Origin: Muricauda sp. SCSIO 64092
GTDB lineage: Bacteria > Bacteroidota > Bacteroidia > Flavobacteriales > Flavobacteriaceae
Length of the DNA: 64,000 bases
Reading direction: 5' to 3'
NCBI RefSeq assembly: GCF_023016285.1
Contig: NZ_CP095413.1
Location: 496,001-560,000, forward strand
Shown: positions 23,981-32,979 of the stretch, piece after piece
Position numbering within the stretch: position 1 is the stretch's first letter
Layout of the letters: the number at the start of each line of letters is the position of its first letter
Translations under genes and position numbers: made by a program
The notes under the pieces: generated by a model
Database searches by the model: none
Seen by the model: only the letters and a program-made list of their open reading frames with translations
Told to the model about the DNA's origin: nothing

Positions 23981-24754
23981 CTAGTTTTTTTTAGTTCCCA
24001 AAAGATATAGGATTACCCCTGGACCCGATTTTACACGATTTATTTCCCAAGTAAAGGTGTCCTTATTTTCCAGGCTATTGACCAATGCATCCATTTCCTT
24101 AAGGGAATAGGTCCTAAGGGACGAAACTACCCCGTCCCATAACACAAAAAGGGGGACAATGGGAATGAGATAGGTAAACAACAGGCGCCCCCACCTAAAA
24201 GGGCGGATCAAGGGTGTGGTCAGGAGTACGCTTATTGGGGAGAATAACATGGCCAAAATACTGGGGATACTTCTTTCCTGTGCCTCAAAAATGGCAATGG
24301 GCGATTTGGAATCCACCGCGTTTTGAAGTATCAATCGCGCATCATGGGGTTTAAAATGGTGTAGGGACAGGAATTGGGTCCGTAGGCCCTCCAAACTTTC
24401 CGGAACCTTTCTCGCATCGATGGAAGTGGCAATGAATTCAAAATTCGGAGCTTGTTGTTTTGTATACTCAAAAGCAGAACGATTGGGATAGTAATCCGTT
24501 AATACAATCTTCAAATCGGGATACTTTTGGAGCAATTCGGAATTTAACCACAAAAGGCCACCTCCTCCACCAGAAGCCAAATCCACCATAACGTTTTTGC
24601 CATTGGCGGCCAAACCTTTTTCCAAAATGGGAATAATAGGTTTGTACAATTTGGTCTTATTGGATAAAAATTGGAGAAAATCGGTACCATAATTGCGTAA
24701 AAAACTGGGAAACCACTTTTGGTCCTCAAATTCAAATAAGTGGAGACGGCCCAT
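23981..24754 (-). CDS. SAM-dependent methyltransferase-like protein
   Basis: 257 residues. Motif I of class I methyltransferases appears as VMVDLASGGGGG (residues ~55-66), followed by LKIVLTDYYPNR (motif II acidic residue) and LSLHHFKP near motif IV. Unusually, the C-terminal third carries hydrophobic stretches (SILAMLFSPISVLLTT and LLFTYLIPIVPLFVLW) that look like one or two membrane segments or a membrane-associated hairpin. Substrate unknown. In operon with DUF2911 downstream. Called methyltransferase-like because the SAM pocket is only partly checked by eye. Confidence 0.75.
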   Translation of the reverse strand: MGRLHLFEFEDQKWFPSFLRNYGTDFLQFLSNKTKLYKPIIPILEKGLAANGKNVMVDLASGGGGGLLWLNSELLQKYPDLKIVLTDYYPNRSAFEYTKQQAPNFEFIATSIDARKVPESLEGLRTQFLSLHHFKPHDARLILQNAVDSKSPIAIFEAQERSIPSILAMLFSPISVLLTTPLIRPFRWGRLLFTYLIPIVPLFVLWDGVVSSLRTYSLKEMDALVNSLENKDTFTWEINRVKSGPGVILYLLGTKKN

Positions 24755-24880
24755 AATGCTCTAGATTTTAGCCCTTTAAATGTAAGGAATAATGTTCGTT
24801 AAACCTTAAATCTTGGATGGACAAGCATATCTCTTTTAAAGGAAAAGGTAAATTAATGGTTGTAGAGCTACAATTAAGAA

Positions 24881-25285
24881 TTAATTGGTCTTGTCAACTT
24901 CAATCACCACAGAATTCACCACAAAATCATGAATCGCCTTTCTTTTGTTATTTCCGGTAACTGTTAAGAGTGAAATCCAGCCTAGGAATGCTTTTAGCAC
25001 GTAACGAATGACTGCCATAGGAAATGAAATGTTTCGGTCTAAATCCTTTTCCCTCTTTACCCTTATATTACTGTAGGAATGTCCGATCGTACCACCGAAT
25101 GCACTGGTAAAAAAGGGGTCATAAACAAAAAAAATAAGCACAAAAGAAAAGATTCTAAGCGTATTTGAAACCTCATCAAAAAGGCTAAAAACTTCAGAAG
25201 TTCCGTACATGGCAGCTATCAGTATTATGCTATCTATAACAACAGCTTTTATCCTACTGGGAAGAATTGCATATGTTACATTCAT
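24881..25285 (-). CDS. RDD family membrane protein
   Basis: 134 residues with three predicted membrane segments. The RDD hallmark residues are present: Arg and Asp in SRIKAVVIDSIILI, the GGTIGHSYSNIRV loop and the closing AIHDFVVNSVVI. RDD proteins are small integral membrane proteins of uncertain function, some with ion/proton antiport activity. The start overlaps the ftsY stop by 4 bases, so it is co-translated with ftsY. Confidence 0.85.
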   Translation of the reverse strand: MNVTYAILPSRIKAVVIDSIILIAAMYGTSEVFSLFDEVSNTLRIFSFVLIFFVYDPFFTSAFGGTIGHSYSNIRVKREKDLDRNISFPMAVIRYVLKAFLGWISLLTVTGNNKRKAIHDFVVNSVVIEVDKTN

Positions 25286-26238
25286 AATTTAAAAAACGAA
25301 TCCACAAACTCGTATTTGTTAAAGACCTGTAGGTCTTCCAATCCTTCCCCTACTCCAATGTATTTTACGGGAATTTGAAATTGATCGGAGATACCAATGA
25401 CCACGCCACCTTTGGCAGTACCATCCAGCTTGGTCACCGCCAAACTGGTGACCTCCGTGGCTTTGGTAAACTGTTTTGCTTGCTCAAAGGCATTTTGTCC
25501 CGTAGAACCGTCCAAAACCAGTAAAACGTCATGGGGTGCGTCCGGGACTACTTTTTGCATTACCCGTTTTACTTTGGAGAGCTCGTTCATCAAATTGACT
25601 TTATTGTGCAATCGCCCTGCGGTATCGATCAACACCACATCCGCATTATCTGCCACAGCGGAATTCAAGGTATCAAAAGCAACGGAAGCGGGATCGCTGC
25701 CCATTTTTTGTTTGACAATGGGAACGTCCACCCGTTCTGCCCAAACCTGTAACTGGTCAATGGCAGCGGCCCGGAAGGTATCCCCTGCACCCAGGACCAC
25801 CTTTAGCCCTTGTTTTTTAAACTGGTGGGCCAGTTTTCCAATGGTCGTGGTCTTGCCCACACCATTGACCCCAACGACCATAACCACATAGGGCTTTTTA
25901 TCTTCGGGAACCAAGAACTCCTCCGCTTCCCCCACATGGGTTTCGGACAATAATCCGGCGATTTCCTCCCTCAAAATCTGATTGAGTTCATCGGTGCCGA
26001 GGTATTTATCACGGGAAACCCGTTCTTCAATACGCTCAATGACCTTTAAGGTGGTATTTACCCCAACATCCGAGGTGACCAATACCTCTTCCAGGTTATC
26101 CAGCACCTCATCATCCACTTTGGATTTTCCGGCAACGGCTTTGGACAGCTTTCCAAAAAAACTGGATTTGCTCTTTTCCAGTCCTTTGTCCAAGGTTTCT
26201 TTTTTGTCCTTGGAGAATATATTTTTAAAGAGACTCAT
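25282..26238 (-). CDS. ftsY: Signal recognition particle receptor FtsY
   Basis: 318 residues with a short N-terminal A region and intact NG domain. The G1 motif is VGVNGVGKTT (122-131); DTAGR (205-209) and TKLDGTAKGG are G3/G4/G5. FtsY docks the SRP-ribosome complex at the membrane for co-translational insertion. A perfect -7 box TATCTTTG lies 21 bases upstream of the ATG. In related genomes ftsY directly follows the rpmB-rpmG-DUF4295 cluster; here a divergent surface-protein gene separates them. Confidence 0.97.
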   Translation of the reverse strand: MSLFKNIFSKDKKETLDKGLEKSKSSFFGKLSKAVAGKSKVDDEVLDNLEEVLVTSDVGVNTTLKVIERIEERVSRDKYLGTDELNQILREEIAGLLSETHVGEAEEFLVPEDKKPYVVMVVGVNGVGKTTTIGKLAHQFKKQGLKVVLGAGDTFRAAAIDQLQVWAERVDVPIVKQKMGSDPASVAFDTLNSAVADNADVVLIDTAGRLHNKVNLMNELSKVKRVMQKVVPDAPHDVLLVLDGSTGQNAFEQAKQFTKATEVTSLAVTKLDGTAKGGVVIGISDQFQIPVKYIGVGEGLEDLQVFNKYEFVDSFFKL

Positions 26239-26258
26239 GGTTGACTTTAGTAAGACGG

Positions 26259-26266
26259 CAAAGATA
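26259..26266 (-). promoter_or_regulatory. -7 promoter element of ftsY
   Basis: Read on the minus strand TATCTTTG, a perfect TAnnTTTG, 21 bases before the ATG. Confidence 0.5.
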
Positions 26267-26455
26267 AAAAAGTGAACGCAGTTTTTGTTGAAAGCTTAAC
26301 TCGGTTTCATGGTCAAAAATCGATTTCAAAGAGAAAAAGACACTATAATTCAACACTTTACCCCTGCTTTTGGTGAATTGACAACAATTTCTGGAAAGCC
26401 ATTGCCCAAACCAATACTTTAGTCCATGGAAATAATCCATAAGCCTAATTGGGAA

Positions 26456-28348
26456 ATGGTTTTGTACAGGATCCTTTTCATATTCACACTGCTTTTGGGG
26501 TTCAATGGCTTCACCCAAAACACCTTTTCGGATGCCTTTAGTTCAGTTTCCTATTCCAACAATGATGGTACACAAAACTTTTCGGGAAATTGGACTGAAA
26601 TCAATGATGGCAACTCGCCTTCAACCGGAAGGATACGGGTTTCGGGAAATAGATTGCAGTTTAACGATATCAGTCGATCCGATCATGGTATTTATAGACA
26701 AGCCAATTTATCCAGTTGGACCATTGCTACCCTAAGTTTTGATTGGCAAACCTCGGGACTTGATGGAGGGACGGATTCCACCAGTGAAAACCTTAGTATA
26801 CAAGCGTCAAGCGATGGCGTCAACTTTACCACTATTGGTACGTTTTATGGATCTAACAGCGGTTCTTTTTCTACGGATATTTCTACGTATATATCCAGCA
26901 CTACCACTTTTCGTTTTTATAATACCAGCACATGGGGTTCCGGAGATTGGGAAAGCAGTGAATATGTCTATATTGACAATTTTACCATAACCATCGAAAA
27001 CGATTATGATGGTGATGGCATTGGGGATGCTACCGACTTGGATGATGACAATGACGGCATTACCGATGAGGAAGAGTATTGTTCAACTGCCAATGTCTCA
27101 TTTTTGGCTTCGGCCGATGTAGGAGAACGGTCGGTCACTGTTAACCATACCGATACAGGATATCTTAGGTTGGATTTTTCGTCCATGGACAATTCCTTTC
27201 AGCTTTTTATCAATGGAACTCCGGTCCACCCTTCGGTATTGGAATTTGAAAATGGGGCATTGGGTACAGGGGAAGAGTATTTTTTGTTCCTGGATAGTGC
27301 TTTCATTGCCTCTCCTTGGGTCGCCAATTCAAACGGATTGCCCAGGTTACGACTTATTGTCAACGAATCTGGACAGGCACAGCTCTTTGGGACACGAAGT
27401 ACCAGTTCAACTATTTTGGAACCGATGACTGCCCAGGCCGCAACAGCATTTAATGTTATTCCCTGGACTCCTGGAAACAACAATACATTCGTTGTTACCA
27501 ATCAGGCAGGACCTGGACCTGAAGGATTTTCGGGCGTTTTATTTGCCAGTGCCATTTGTGATACCGATGGGGATGGGATAAGTAACGAATTTGACCTGGA
27601 TTCCGATAATGATGGGATTTATGATATTCTGGAGTCCGGTGTTCTGAATGAATCCGGCGTAGTAGATACCAACAACGATGGTATTATTGATGGGGCAACG
27701 GGAGGTTCCGGATCCAATGGCTTGTTCAATGCCATTGAGGACAATGATACGGAGTATGCGATACCATCCTTTACCGTTTTGGATTCCGATTCCGATGGAA
27801 CCTATGACCCTTACAGTCTTGATTCCGATGGTGATGTTTGCAATGACGTTGTGGAGGCAGGTTTTACGGATAACAATGGTGATGGCCTTTTGGGACCACT
27901 GCCGGTAACCGTAGACGCAAGCGGTTTGGTCACCAGTGGAACGGATGGCTATACGACACCGGATGACAACAATACGAATTCAACATTCGATTTTCAAGAA
28001 ACCGGTTCGGCACCAACCATTACATCCCAGCCCGCCGATGTCACCACCTGTCCGGGCTGTACGACCACCATTTCGGCAACCTCAACCGGAAATGTACTCC
28101 AGTGGCAATTGTTCAATGGATCCAGCTGGGATAATTTATCGGACTCCGCCCAATATTCGGGAACAGCCACCAATACGTTGACCATCATAAATCCCACTCC
28201 CGATCAACACAATGGACAATACCGTTTGGTGGCCAGTTTTACGGATTTTATATGTGGACTGACCAATAGCAATACGGCCCTATTGACACTACAGGTAAAT
28301 ACGGTGATTACCAATCGTAGGGTTACTTTTCGGGTGGACAGAGGTTAA
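26456..28348 (+). CDS. Large secreted protein with thrombospondin type-3 (Ca-binding) repeats
   Basis: 630 residues from ATG 26456, chosen because MVLYRILFIFTLLLGFNGFTQ is a clean Sec signal; an in-frame ATG lies 10 codons upstream. The first ~170 residues form a beta-sandwich-like module (FRFYNTSTWGSGDW). Asp-rich thrombospondin type-3 repeats follow at 183-207 (DYDGDGIGDATDLDDDND) and around 370-470, which bind calcium. An Ig-like segment (ITSQPADVTTCPGC to GQYRLVASFTDF) follows. The end is ITNRRVTFRVDRG, short and basic, without a recognisable T9SS sorting domain. The gene lies between ftsY and the ribosomal-protein genes that usually adjoin it. Probably cell-surface. Confidence 0.82.
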   Translation: MVLYRILFIFTLLLGFNGFTQNTFSDAFSSVSYSNNDGTQNFSGNWTEINDGNSPSTGRIRVSGNRLQFNDISRSDHGIYRQANLSSWTIATLSFDWQTSGLDGGTDSTSENLSIQASSDGVNFTTIGTFYGSNSGSFSTDISTYISSTTTFRFYNTSTWGSGDWESSEYVYIDNFTITIENDYDGDGIGDATDLDDDNDGITDEEEYCSTANVSFLASADVGERSVTVNHTDTGYLRLDFSSMDNSFQLFINGTPVHPSVLEFENGALGTGEEYFLFLDSAFIASPWVANSNGLPRLRLIVNESGQAQLFGTRSTSSTILEPMTAQAATAFNVIPWTPGNNNTFVVTNQAGPGPEGFSGVLFASAICDTDGDGISNEFDLDSDNDGIYDILESGVLNESGVVDTNNDGIIDGATGGSGSNGLFNAIEDNDTEYAIPSFTVLDSDSDGTYDPYSLDSDGDVCNDVVEAGFTDNNGDGLLGPLPVTVDASGLVTSGTDGYTTPDDNNTNSTFDFQETGSAPTITSQPADVTTCPGCTTTISATSTGNVLQWQLFNGSSWDNLSDSAQYSGTATNTLTIINPTPDQHNGQYRLVASFTDFICGLTNSNTALLTLQVNTVITNRRVTFRVDRG

Positions 28349-28367
28349 AAAGGGAAAGTTGCCGCAT

Positions 28368-28395
28368 AAAAAAAGCCGTCCAAAACTTGGACGGC
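28368..28395 (-). terminator. Rho-independent terminator of the L28-L33-DUF4295 operon
   Basis: Stem GCCGTCCAA (28375-28383) / TTGGACGGC (28387-28395), 9 pairs with a 3-base loop. The run of seven A just before it is the U-tract on the minus strand. It also lies behind the convergent surface-protein gene. Confidence 0.85.
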
Positions 28396-28420
28396 CTTAG
28401 CAATGTTTAGTTTGCTTGGC

Positions 28421-28573
28421 TTATTTCTTCGCCAACCAATCGTTTACCAGTTCTGGTGGCATAACCGATTCTACAAAAGTGTAAGCCCCAGTCTTGGGTG
28501 ACTTTACCATTTTAATGGCTTTGGTCAATCTTTTTGAACTGCTCTGCAGCGTTGCTACTGTCTTCTTTGCCAT
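28421..28573 (-). CDS. DUF4295 small protein
   Basis: 50 residues, starting MAKKTVATLQSSSKRLTKAI and ending PELVNDWLAKK; rich in Lys and Ser/Thr. I recognise it as the small DUF4295 protein that follows L28 and L33 in Bacteroidota and is thought to be ribosome-associated, though its role is not established. It lies 8 bases behind rpmG in the same operon and is followed by the terminator at 28368-28395. Conserved position and basic composition support a real gene despite its size. Confidence 0.9.
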   Translation of the reverse strand: MAKKTVATLQSSSKRLTKAIKMVKSPKTGAYTFVESVMPPELVNDWLAKK

Positions 28574-28581
28574 GGCTTATC

Positions 28582-28764
28582 TTACTTTATTTCTTTATGA
28601 ATGGTCATGCGCTTGAGGATTGGATTGAATTTTTTAATCTGCAACCGATCTGGCGTATTCTTTTTGTTTTTGGTCGTAATGTATCGTGAAGTACCTGGCA
28701 TACCGGATTCCTTATGCTCAGTACACTCTAAAATAACCTGAATTCTATTCCCTTTCTTTGCCAT
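28582..28764 (-). CDS. rpmG: 50S ribosomal protein L33
   Basis: 60 residues: [20 protein letters not shown] with the [18 protein letters not shown] core typical of bL33. Only one cysteine is present (Cys14), so this is the zinc-free type lacking the two CxxC pairs. A component of the large ribosomal subunit near the E site. It sits 12 bases behind rpmB and 8 bases before the DUF4295 gene, in one operon. Confidence 0.97.
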   Translation of the reverse strand: MAKKGNRIQVILECTEHKESGMPGTSRYITTKNKKNTPDRLQIKKFNPILKRMTIHKEIK

Positions 28765-28776
28765 CTTGCTAACTTT

Positions 28777-29013
28777 TTACTTTACGTAACCCTTGGCACG
28801 TGATTCCTTAAGAACTGCGGAGATTCCTTTTTTATTGATGATTTTGATGCCTTTGGAAGAAACGTTCATGGTCACCCACTTGTCCTCTTCGGGAACGTAG
28901 AACTTTTTCTTAAAAATATTGACATCAAACCTACGCTTGGTCTTATTTATAGAGAAGGAAACATTGTTTCCAAACATCACTTTTTTTCCTGTAACTTCAC
29001 AAACTTTGGACAT
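28777..29013 (-). CDS. rpmB: 50S ribosomal protein L28
   Basis: 78 residues: SKVCEVTGKKVMFGNNVSFS, NKTKRRFDVNIFKKKFYVPE and VSSKGIKIINKKG are the bL28 hallmarks. A structural protein of the large subunit. First gene of the rpmB-rpmG-DUF4295 operon; cinA lies upstream on the same strand with a 72-base gap, in the order usual for this phylum. Confidence 0.97.
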   Translation of the reverse strand: MSKVCEVTGKKVMFGNNVSFSINKTKRRFDVNIFKKKFYVPEEDKWVTMNVSSKGIKIINKKGISAVLKESRAKGYVK

Positions 29014-29085
29014 CTCCGTAACTTTTGCGTGATTTTATTGAGCGTGCAAATTTAGAGATTTACCTTGGACCCACAAAACCCAAGA

Positions 29086-30333
29086 TCAAAATTTTAATAT
29101 TTCTTTTTGCAATAGCTCAAAAGCCTTATTCACACCCTTTTGCACAATGCGTTCCCGATGATTCCCCAAGACGAACTTTTGGGCAAAAGTGTGGGTGGGA
29201 GTGCTGATGGCAATAAAAGCCGTACCCACTTCCTCATCGGAATCCCCTTTACTGGGACCTGCGTTGCCCGTGGTTGCAATGGCAAAGTCCGTTCCTATGA
29301 TCTCTTTTATGTTTTTTGCCATGGCAATGGCCACTGCCTCACTTACTACCGAATGCTTTTCAATAATGTCCGGATCAACACCCAACACCTGGATTTTTGT
29401 TTCCGTGGCATAACTGACCACTGTTCCCTTAAAATATTTGGAGGCCCCGGGAATGGCCGTTATTTGTTGGGCAATCCTACCTCCAGTGAAACTTTCTGCC
29501 GTGGCCAGGGTCATCCCTTTTTGGGTGAGTAATTTTCCAATACCCGCCTCAATGCTTTCATCCTCTTCCTCACCATAGATAATGGCACCTATTAAAGGAT
29601 ACAGTTTTTTGGCTTCCGTATTCACCAATTTTTGAAGGTACTTCCTATTGGTGCCCTTTGCGCTTAAACGCAATCGAACCCTCCCCAGACTGGGCAAATA
29701 GGCAAATTTGATTTCTTTGGGCAGGTTGTTTTCCCAGTTGGAAATCTTTTCGGCAATGGCACTTTCACCCAAACCATAGGTCATAATGGTCTTATGTAGA
29801 ATATGGGGGCGTTTGAACTTCTCCACAATTTTGGGGATGACGGAATTGGTCATCAGTGCTTTCATTTCAAAGGGAACACCGGGCAAGGAAATGAATACCG
29901 TTCCATTTTTTTCCATCCACATTCCTGGGGCCGTACCAAATTGGTTATGCAATACTTCCGCTTTTGAAGGTACCATGGCTTGTTGTCGATTTAAATCGGA
30001 AATTGGGGTGTTGATGTAATTCTCGAAAAGAAACTCAACATATTTCAGTACCTCCTTATTCCTAACCAAGCTATCCCCAAAATATTCGCACAACGTATGC
30101 TTGGTAACATCATCCTTGGTAGGTCCCAACCCACCTGTGATAATAATTATTTGAGAGCGGGAATTGACTTCTGTCAACGTTTCCAAAATATGCTCCCTGT
30201 CATCCTGCACTGAAGTAATCTGGTATACGGAAACCCCAATCTTATTGAGCTCCTTGGCAATAAAAGCGGAGTTGGAATCCACTATCTGACCTATAAGGAT
30301 TTCATCACCAATGGTAATGATTTCTGCTTGCAT
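29086..30333 (-). CDS. cinA: CinA-family protein (NMN amidohydrolase-like)
   Basis: 415 residues from ATG 30333; the frame opens two codons earlier at a TTG that is not needed. The N-terminal MoCF-like domain (residues 1-~170) shows [18 protein letters not shown] and [16 protein letters not shown]. The C-terminal CinA/PncC domain (~255-415) shows [17 protein letters not shown] and [15 protein letters not shown]. The C-domain deamidates nicotinamide mononucleotide in pyridine nucleotide salvage, and the N-domain can act on ADP-ribose; the competence link is historical. Upstream of rpmB in the typical conserved cluster. Confidence 0.94.
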   Translation of the reverse strand: MQAEIITIGDEILIGQIVDSNSAFIAKELNKIGVSVYQITSVQDDREHILETLTEVNSRSQIIIITGGLGPTKDDVTKHTLCEYFGDSLVRNKEVLKYVEFLFENYINTPISDLNRQQAMVPSKAEVLHNQFGTAPGMWMEKNGTVFISLPGVPFEMKALMTNSVIPKIVEKFKRPHILHKTIMTYGLGESAIAEKISNWENNLPKEIKFAYLPSLGRVRLRLSAKGTNRKYLQKLVNTEAKKLYPLIGAIIYGEEEDESIEAGIGKLLTQKGMTLATAESFTGGRIAQQITAIPGASKYFKGTVVSYATETKIQVLGVDPDIIEKHSVVSEAVAIAMAKNIKEIIGTDFAIATTGNAGPSKGDSDEEVGTAFIAISTPTHTFAQKFVLGNHRERIVQKGVNKAFELLQKEILKF

Positions 30334-30403
30334 GAACAATGGAATTAATGGGCAGCCCCGTTAGGCGGCAAAAGTAACGAAAAGCTTTTGGCTATTACCG
30401 GGT

Positions 30404-30742
30404 TTAGAGGTCAAAGTCCTTTCGAAGTTCTGCAACGACCTGTTCCACATCCCGCTTCAGAAGTGGAAATTTTGCTTTGATTTCATCCAGACTACCGGAA
30501 TTCTTTCCCAGCTTCTCCAATTCGTAAGCGTTGGCTCTGGTCTGCTCCATGCCCAATAAGTCCACATTGGGCTTTATTTTATGGGCCATTTTGCCAATCT
30601 GTTCAAAATTCTCCGAGGCTATGGCACTTTCCAAAGCGGCCATATCTTCCGGCACCTCTTCCAAAAAAACTGAAATGACTGAAATAACGAAATCTTCATC
30701 GCCTTCGGCCATTTCATTGATCTTATCCAATGTATAAATCAT
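30404..30742 (-). CDS. Stand-alone histidine phosphotransfer (Hpt) protein
   Basis: 112 residues, all helical, with the phosphorylatable His54 in the HPt motif MAHKIKPNVDLLG. It would relay phosphate between a hybrid histidine kinase and a response regulator. No kinase or receiver domain is encoded nearby, so it is an orphan relay protein. It overlaps the stop of the FAH-family gene by one base, so it is translated with it, although the functional link is unclear. Confidence 0.88.
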   Translation of the reverse strand: MIYTLDKINEMAEGDEDFVISVISVFLEEVPEDMAALESAIASENFEQIGKMAHKIKPNVDLLGMEQTRANAYELEKLGKNSGSLDEIKAKFPLLKRDVEQVVAELRKDFDL

Positions 30743-31353
30743 TACCTGACATTAACTGAAAATAGCTCTTCATTTTCAATCCACCCTTGAAGGTAGTCAT
30801 TTCGAGACACTCTACCAACACCTGACGGAGTACCCGTGAACAGAATATCCCCTTTTTTGAGCATGAAATAGGTAGAAACATGGGCGATTAATTCATCTAT
30901 CTTCCACAACATCAAGCTAGTACTACCACTTTGTACTTTTTCCCCATTTTTTAACAATGAAAACCTCAGATTATCCAAATTTTCGTACTTTTCCTTAGGA
31001 TTCCACTTACCTATCACTGCTGCTCCATCAAATCCCTTGGCTTTTTCCCAGGGCAGTCCCTTAGCCTTAAGTTGGGATTGCAAGTCCCTTGCCGTAAAAT
31101 CGATTCCCAATCCAATTTCATCGTAATAGTTGTGGGCAAACTGTTGGGCAATGTGTTTTCCCACCTTTTTAATTTTCACCAAAATCTCGACCTCATAATG
31201 GATGTCCTGCGAAAAATCCGGAATGTAGAAGTCCTGCTCTTTGGGTAGAATAGCAGAATCCGGTTTAATGAACACTACGGGTTCCGTTGGACGTTCATTT
31301 TGGAGTTCATCAATATGGGCCGCATAATTACGGCCGATACAAATCAATTTCAT
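30742..31353 (-). CDS. Fumarylacetoacetate hydrolase family protein
   Basis: 203 residues, the short (cytoplasmic) FAH type. MKLICIGRNYAAH is the typical start. The metal site contains HYEVEILVKI (Glu-x-Glu) and GIDFTARDLQ. SLMLWKIDEL, LKKGDILFTGTPSGVG and GWIENEELFSVNV close the fold. Members act as acylpyruvases, hydratases or oxaloacetate decarboxylases on C4-C6 keto acids; the exact substrate is not visible. Its stop overlaps the Hpt start. Confidence 0.92.
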   Translation of the reverse strand: MKLICIGRNYAAHIDELQNERPTEPVVFIKPDSAILPKEQDFYIPDFSQDIHYEVEILVKIKKVGKHIAQQFAHNYYDEIGLGIDFTARDLQSQLKAKGLPWEKAKGFDGAAVIGKWNPKEKYENLDNLRFSLLKNGEKVQSGSTSLMLWKIDELIAHVSTYFMLKKGDILFTGTPSGVGRVSRNDYLQGWIENEELFSVNVR

Positions 31354-31359
31354 TGTTTT

Positions 31360-32139
31360 CTAGCTTAATTTATTATTGAGCTTGCTCAACTTAATTTGGG
31401 TCAGCACTTTTTTGGTGTACAACGGAAAATCGGCATTGATGATCCAGCCAAAATAACCCGGTTCATTTTCCAACACATCGTTTACCTTTTTGCCCTTATG
31501 TTTACCAAAAGTAAAAATGGGTTCCCCATCCTTGCCCTTGGCAATAAAACCGGCAAAGTCCAGGGATTGCTTTCTTGTAGTGAATTCTGAAAGCTTTTTT
31601 ACATTGTTCTCCAACTCCGGATAGCGCTCCAATTGGGCCAAAAGCACTTCATAGGTGGCTTTTGTATCCGCCTCGGCACTATGGGCATCCTCCAGGTTTT
31701 TACCGCAATAGAATTGATAGGCGGCACCCAGGGTACGCTTTTCCATTTTATGGAATATGGTCTGGATATCCACGGATACCATATGTTTCATATCAAAATC
31801 CACCTCGGCCCTTAGCATTTCTTCGGCCAATAAGGGAATATCAAACCGGTCCGAATTAAATCCGGCCAAATCACTGTCCCTTATCATGGCGTAGATTTCC
31901 TTGGACAGTTGCTTAAAGGTAGGTTCATTGGCCACTTTTTCGTTGGAAATACCATGTACCTCGACAACTTCGTCGGGTATTTCCATTTCCGGGTTCACCA
32001 ACCATGTTTTGCTTTCCTTGTTTCCATTGGGAAAAACCTTTAAAATGGAGACCTCAACAATCCGGTCCTTGGCCACATTGGTGCCTGTGGTTTCCAAATC
32101 AAAAAAACATATGGGTTTTGTTAAGTTCAATTGCATCAT
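31360..32139 (-). CDS. DnaQ-like 3'-5' exonuclease with ExoX-like C-terminal domain
   Basis: 259 residues. The N-terminal DEDDh exonuclease domain has CFFDLETTGTN (Asp14, Glu16), LAGFNSDRFDIPLLAEE and the closing HSAEADTK (residues ~10-170). The C-terminal ~80 residues (FGKHKGKKVNDVLENEPGYFGWII) match the small positively charged ExoX-type domain, likely for DNA binding. Probable roles are repair or proofreading. The start lies 4 bases inside the esterase gene; either of two adjacent Met codons could be used. Confidence 0.9.
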   Translation of the reverse strand: MMQLNLTKPICFFDLETTGTNVAKDRIVEVSILKVFPNGNKESKTWLVNPEMEIPDEVVEVHGISNEKVANEPTFKQLSKEIYAMIRDSDLAGFNSDRFDIPLLAEEMLRAEVDFDMKHMVSVDIQTIFHKMEKRTLGAAYQFYCGKNLEDAHSAEADTKATYEVLLAQLERYPELENNVKKLSEFTTRKQSLDFAGFIAKGKDGEPIFTFGKHKGKKVNDVLENEPGYFGWIINADFPLYTKKVLTQIKLSKLNNKLS

Positions 32140-32918
32140 CTCAATCTTGGTTTAGAAAATAGCCAGGGCAACAAATCCGGTTCTTTTAGGGCATAGTCCC
32201 AACTGTTGTGTTTTACCGCCAGATATAGGGAATATTTCACCTTTGCCCGTTTTGCCTTTAAGGCCTCCACCATTTGGGTGGAATATTCCGGTGGCACCAC
32301 ATCGTCCGCACCACCATGAAAAACCCACCAGTCTGTCCGCGTGAGCCTTCTTGCAATCTTCGGGTTGGCCCCTCCACAAATTGGAAAAGCCGCGGAAAAC
32401 AGCCCCGGATTCCTGTTGACCAACTCAAAGGTTCCAAATCCTCCCATGGAGAGCCCCCCTACATACAGTTGTTTTCCATGGATGGCATAGGTTTCCCTCA
32501 ACTCCTTTATCAAGCCTTCCAGTAATAACATGTCTTGGGTGGGTGGGGCTTTCTCATAGAAACTGAACGTTCTGTTTCCCCATTCACCACTCACGTCAAT
32601 TTTGACCCATGTACTCTTTTTGGCACATTGGGGGAAAACTACGATAGCCGGATACTGCTCCCTTATGGAATCCCTAAGAAATAACCCACCGCCATGGGTG
32701 AGCTGTTTTTCATTGTCATTCCCCCGTTCTCCGGAGCCATGCAAAAATAAGATCAGGGGATATTTTTTTGAAGCATCAAAGTTTTTGGGAAGTAAAATGC
32801 GGTAGGGCAAAACACCACTTCCCTGGGTAAACAATTTCTTTTCGTAAGCTGAAAAATCCTGTGCACAAAGTGAAGTGCCCATTAAAAGTAAAAATAGGAT
32901 ATATCCAATACGAAGCAT
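32136..32918 (-). CDS. Secreted alpha/beta-hydrolase (esterase/peptidase-like)
   Basis: 260 residues with a Sec signal (IGYILFLLLMGTSLCAQ). The fold shows the oxyanion segment LILFLHGSGERGNDNE, the nucleophile elbow GLSMGG, the acid in GGADDVVPP and a His in KHNSWDYA. The pattern fits the phosphodiesterase/PHB-depolymerase-like secreted esterases that are often annotated as prolyl-oligopeptidase-family. Substrate unknown. It overlaps the exonuclease gene by 4 bases (ATGA). Confidence 0.87.
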   Translation of the reverse strand: MLRIGYILFLLLMGTSLCAQDFSAYEKKLFTQGSGVLPYRILLPKNFDASKKYPLILFLHGSGERGNDNEKQLTHGGGLFLRDSIREQYPAIVVFPQCAKKSTWVKIDVSGEWGNRTFSFYEKAPPTQDMLLLEGLIKELRETYAIHGKQLYVGGLSMGGFGTFELVNRNPGLFSAAFPICGGANPKIARRLTRTDWWVFHGGADDVVPPEYSTQMVEALKAKRAKVKYSLYLAVKHNSWDYALKEPDLLPWLFSKPRLR

Positions 32919-32979
32919 CTTATCGGGTTTTGTTTACCGAAAATAGGGATACTGAAATGAAAAATCGTTATTTGGAAGG

